5,566 nt of DNA from an uncultured Gammaproteobacteria bacterium (GTDB taxonomy: Bacteria > Pseudomonadota > Gammaproteobacteria > Arenicellales > UBA868). Position 1 is the stretch's first letter, and the number at the start of each line of letters is the position of its first letter. Below the pieces are notes generated by a model that was not told the DNA's origin, did not search any database, and saw nothing but the letters and a program-made list of their open reading frames with translations. The stretch covers positions 1-5,566 of the forward strand of contig CAJXBY010000174.1 of the NCBI GenBank assembly GCA_913051905.1. The letters are read 5' to 3'. Of this stretch, positions 4,171-5,566 are shown piece by piece. The position numbers were made by a program, and so were the translations under genes.

Positions 4171-5566
4171 ATGGACAAACCTAAATTTGAAACCCCTGTG
4201 CTCGAAGACATTCCAGTAGTACCGCGTGTTCAGCCTGGGGCGATGGCCCACAGCCGGCCTTTTGTCGCAAAAGCTGAACACCAGGAGCCACTGGGTTTTC
4301 CCGGCGAACTGGCGGATAACTGGAAAGAGACCGCGCTGGACAAGATGGACGAACTGTTGAACAAGTACCGTTCGTTACCGGTCTTTCTCGATTCCTGCGT
4401 CAAGTGTGGGGCCTGCACGGACAAGTGCCACTACTACCTGGGGACAGGTGACCCGAAGAACATGCCGGTCGCGCGGCAGGATCTGCTGCGAAAGGTTTAT
4501 CGCCGCTATTTCACGACCGCTGGAAAGCTGTTTCCCAGACTCGTGGGAGCTGTTGATCTGACCGAAGAGGTTATCGAAGACTGGTACCGTTACTATCATC
4601 AATGTTCGGAGTGCCGGCGCTGCTCTGTGTATTGTCCGTTCGGCATCGATACTGCGGAGATCACCATGGCGGGCCGCGAGATTCTGGCCTCAATTGGTGT
4701 AGGACAGAAGTATTCCAACGAAATCATCGGCAAGGTCCACAAGATCGGCAACAATCTCGGGCTGCCGGAGCCGGCCCTGGCCGACACGCTGGAAGGGCTG
4801 GAAGAGGAAATCGAAGAGGACATTGCGGTACCGGTCAAATTGCCGCTGGACGAGTCCAATGCCGATGTCCTGCTGGTGACACCGTCAGCCGATTTCTTTG
4901 CTGAACCACACGTTGATGGTCTGATCGGGTATGCCAAGGTGTTTCATCAGGCAGGTATCAGCTGGACACTGAGTTCCTATGCGTCGGAGGCGGCGAACTT
5001 CGGTATTTTCATCGGCAATTACGAGAACATGAAGAAAGTGGCCGAGCGGATACGTCAAGCAGCGCTGGACCTGGGCGTCAAGCGCATCGTCGTGGGGGAG
5101 TGCGGCCACGCCTGGCGTGTGGCCTACAGTTTCTGGAACACGCTGATCGGGCCGTTCGATTTCCTGGACTCCGACTATCCTGTGCCGCAGCACATCTGTG
5201 AAATGACCTTCGATCTCATTAACGACCAACGCCTGAAGCTTGACCCGGTCGCCAACGATGACAAGGTTGTCACGTTTCACGATTCATGCAACGTGTCACG
5301 GGGTTCTCGAATGGGTGATACCCCCGGCGGTCAGTTCACGATCCCGCGCGCACTGCTCCGGTCCGCGTGCAACTGTTTTGTAGACATGGCGCCAGAAACG
5401 ACGCATGAGCAGACGTTCTGTTGCGGAGGCGGAGGCGGGTTACTGACCGACGATCTGCTGGAGTTACGGGTCAAGGGTGCTCTGCCCCGGGTCTCTGCTC
5501 TGCAGAAGGTTATCGAAGAAGACGGCGTTACGCACATGGCGGCCATCTGTGCGATCTGCAAGAGCC
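4171..5566 (+). CDS. dsrK: DsrK, HdrD-like iron-sulfur subunit (5' part, runs off window)
   Basis: Cytoplasmic-facing iron-sulfur subunit that works with DsrM and resembles heterodisulfide reductase HdrD. DsrC is its proposed substrate. 465 codons are visible without a stop; the last base is a partial codon. Two ferredoxin-type [4Fe-4S] motifs come first: C76-x2-C79-x2-C82-x3-C86 (CVKCGACTDKC) and C145-x2-C148-x2-C151-x3-C155-P. A CCG-type catalytic domain follows: C311 (GECGHAW), C373 (HDSCNVSR), C417-C418 (FCCGGGGG) and C460-x2-C463 (CAICK), the expected cysteines for a non-cubane cluster site. The first 70 residues are polar, with no signal peptide or membrane helix. ATG 4171 is 11 bases after dsrM with only a weak CAGG upstream, and no better start is near. 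The frame stays intact to the edge; only the C-terminal end, probably well under 100 residues, is missing. Confidence 0.95.
   Translation, partial: MDKPKFETPVLEDIPVVPRVQPGAMAHSRPFVAKAEHQEPLGFPGELADNWKETALDKMDELLNKYRSLPVFLDSCVKCGACTDKCHYYLGTGDPKNMPVARQDLLRKVYRRYFTTAGKLFPRLVGAVDLTEEVIEDWYRYYHQCSECRRCSVYCPFGIDTAEITMAGREILASIGVGQKYSNEIIGKVHKIGNNLGLPEPALADTLEGLEEEIEEDIAVPVKLPLDESNADVLLVTPSADFFAEPHVDGLIGYAKVFHQAGISWTLSSYASEAANFGIFIGNYENMKKVAERIRQAALDLGVKRIVVGECGHAWRVAYSFWNTLIGPFDFLDSDYPVPQHICEMTFDLINDQRLKLDPVANDDKVVTFHDSCNVSRGSRMGDTPGGQFTIPRALLRSACNCFVDMAPETTHEQTFCCGGGGGLLTDDLLELRVKGALPRVSALQKVIEEDGVTHMAAICAICKS

Noticed and set aside
4885..5280. 131-codon open frame on the minus strand opposite dsrK
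   Set aside because: The plus strand here is clearly DsrK. The antisense product shows no family motif.
1..5566. Mobile elements, CRISPR arrays, tRNA or rRNA genes, or a new gene system hidden among the dsr genes
   Set aside because: Coding sequence of known dsr genes fills almost the whole window. No regular repeats, terminal inverted repeats, or structural RNA patterns were seen in the few spacers.

Overview
This window is one continuous plus-strand block of dissimilatory sulfur-metabolism (dsr) genes in the order dsrA (3' part), dsrB, dsrE, dsrF, dsrH, dsrC, dsrM, dsrK (5' part). Apart from dsrA (no start) and dsrK (no stop), which the window edges cut, every gene is intact, and I see no frameshift. 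The order dsrABEFHCMK is that of the purple sulfur bacterium Allochromatium vinosum. Because dsrEFH lies between dsrB and dsrC, the set is the oxidative (reverse) Dsr type rather than that of a sulfate reducer. The likely host is a sulfur-oxidising proteobacterium, most plausibly a gammaproteobacterium. By eye the DNA is moderately GC-rich. The species cannot be named from this sequence alone.

Layout: 1-734 encodes the C-terminal part of DsrA, with part of the siroheme/[4Fe-4S] site and the ferredoxin domain. 770-1846 is complete DsrB. 1857-2977 holds three small, tightly packed genes for the DsrEFH sulfur-relay hexamer, with gaps of 8-10 bases. 2999-3331 is DsrC with both C-terminal redox cysteines. 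3332-3421 is the only sizeable spacer; it holds a small hairpin, a duplicated Shine-Dalgarno-like element and a possible 13-codon ORF. 3422-4159 is DsrM, a five-helix di-heme cytochrome b subunit. 4171 to the window end is DsrK, the HdrD-like iron-sulfur subunit.

How they work together: in the oxidative pathway, as worked out in A. vinosum, persulfide sulfur is passed to DsrE (in DsrEFH) and then to the C-terminal cysteines of DsrC. Reverse-acting DsrAB oxidises this sulfur to sulfite. The membrane complex containing DsrM and DsrK is thought to handle the DsrC redox state and exchange electrons with the quinone pool. All the cysteines and histidines I could check for these roles are present, so the module looks functional.

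I found no new biological system here. The points most worth a second look are the dsrC-dsrM spacer, a 12-bp perfect palindrome over the dsrA stop codon, a third cysteine in DsrC, and the wide cysteine spacing in the DsrK catalytic domain. The operon promoter, the dsrA start and everything after dsrK (in A. vinosum dsrLJOPNRS) lie outside the window.
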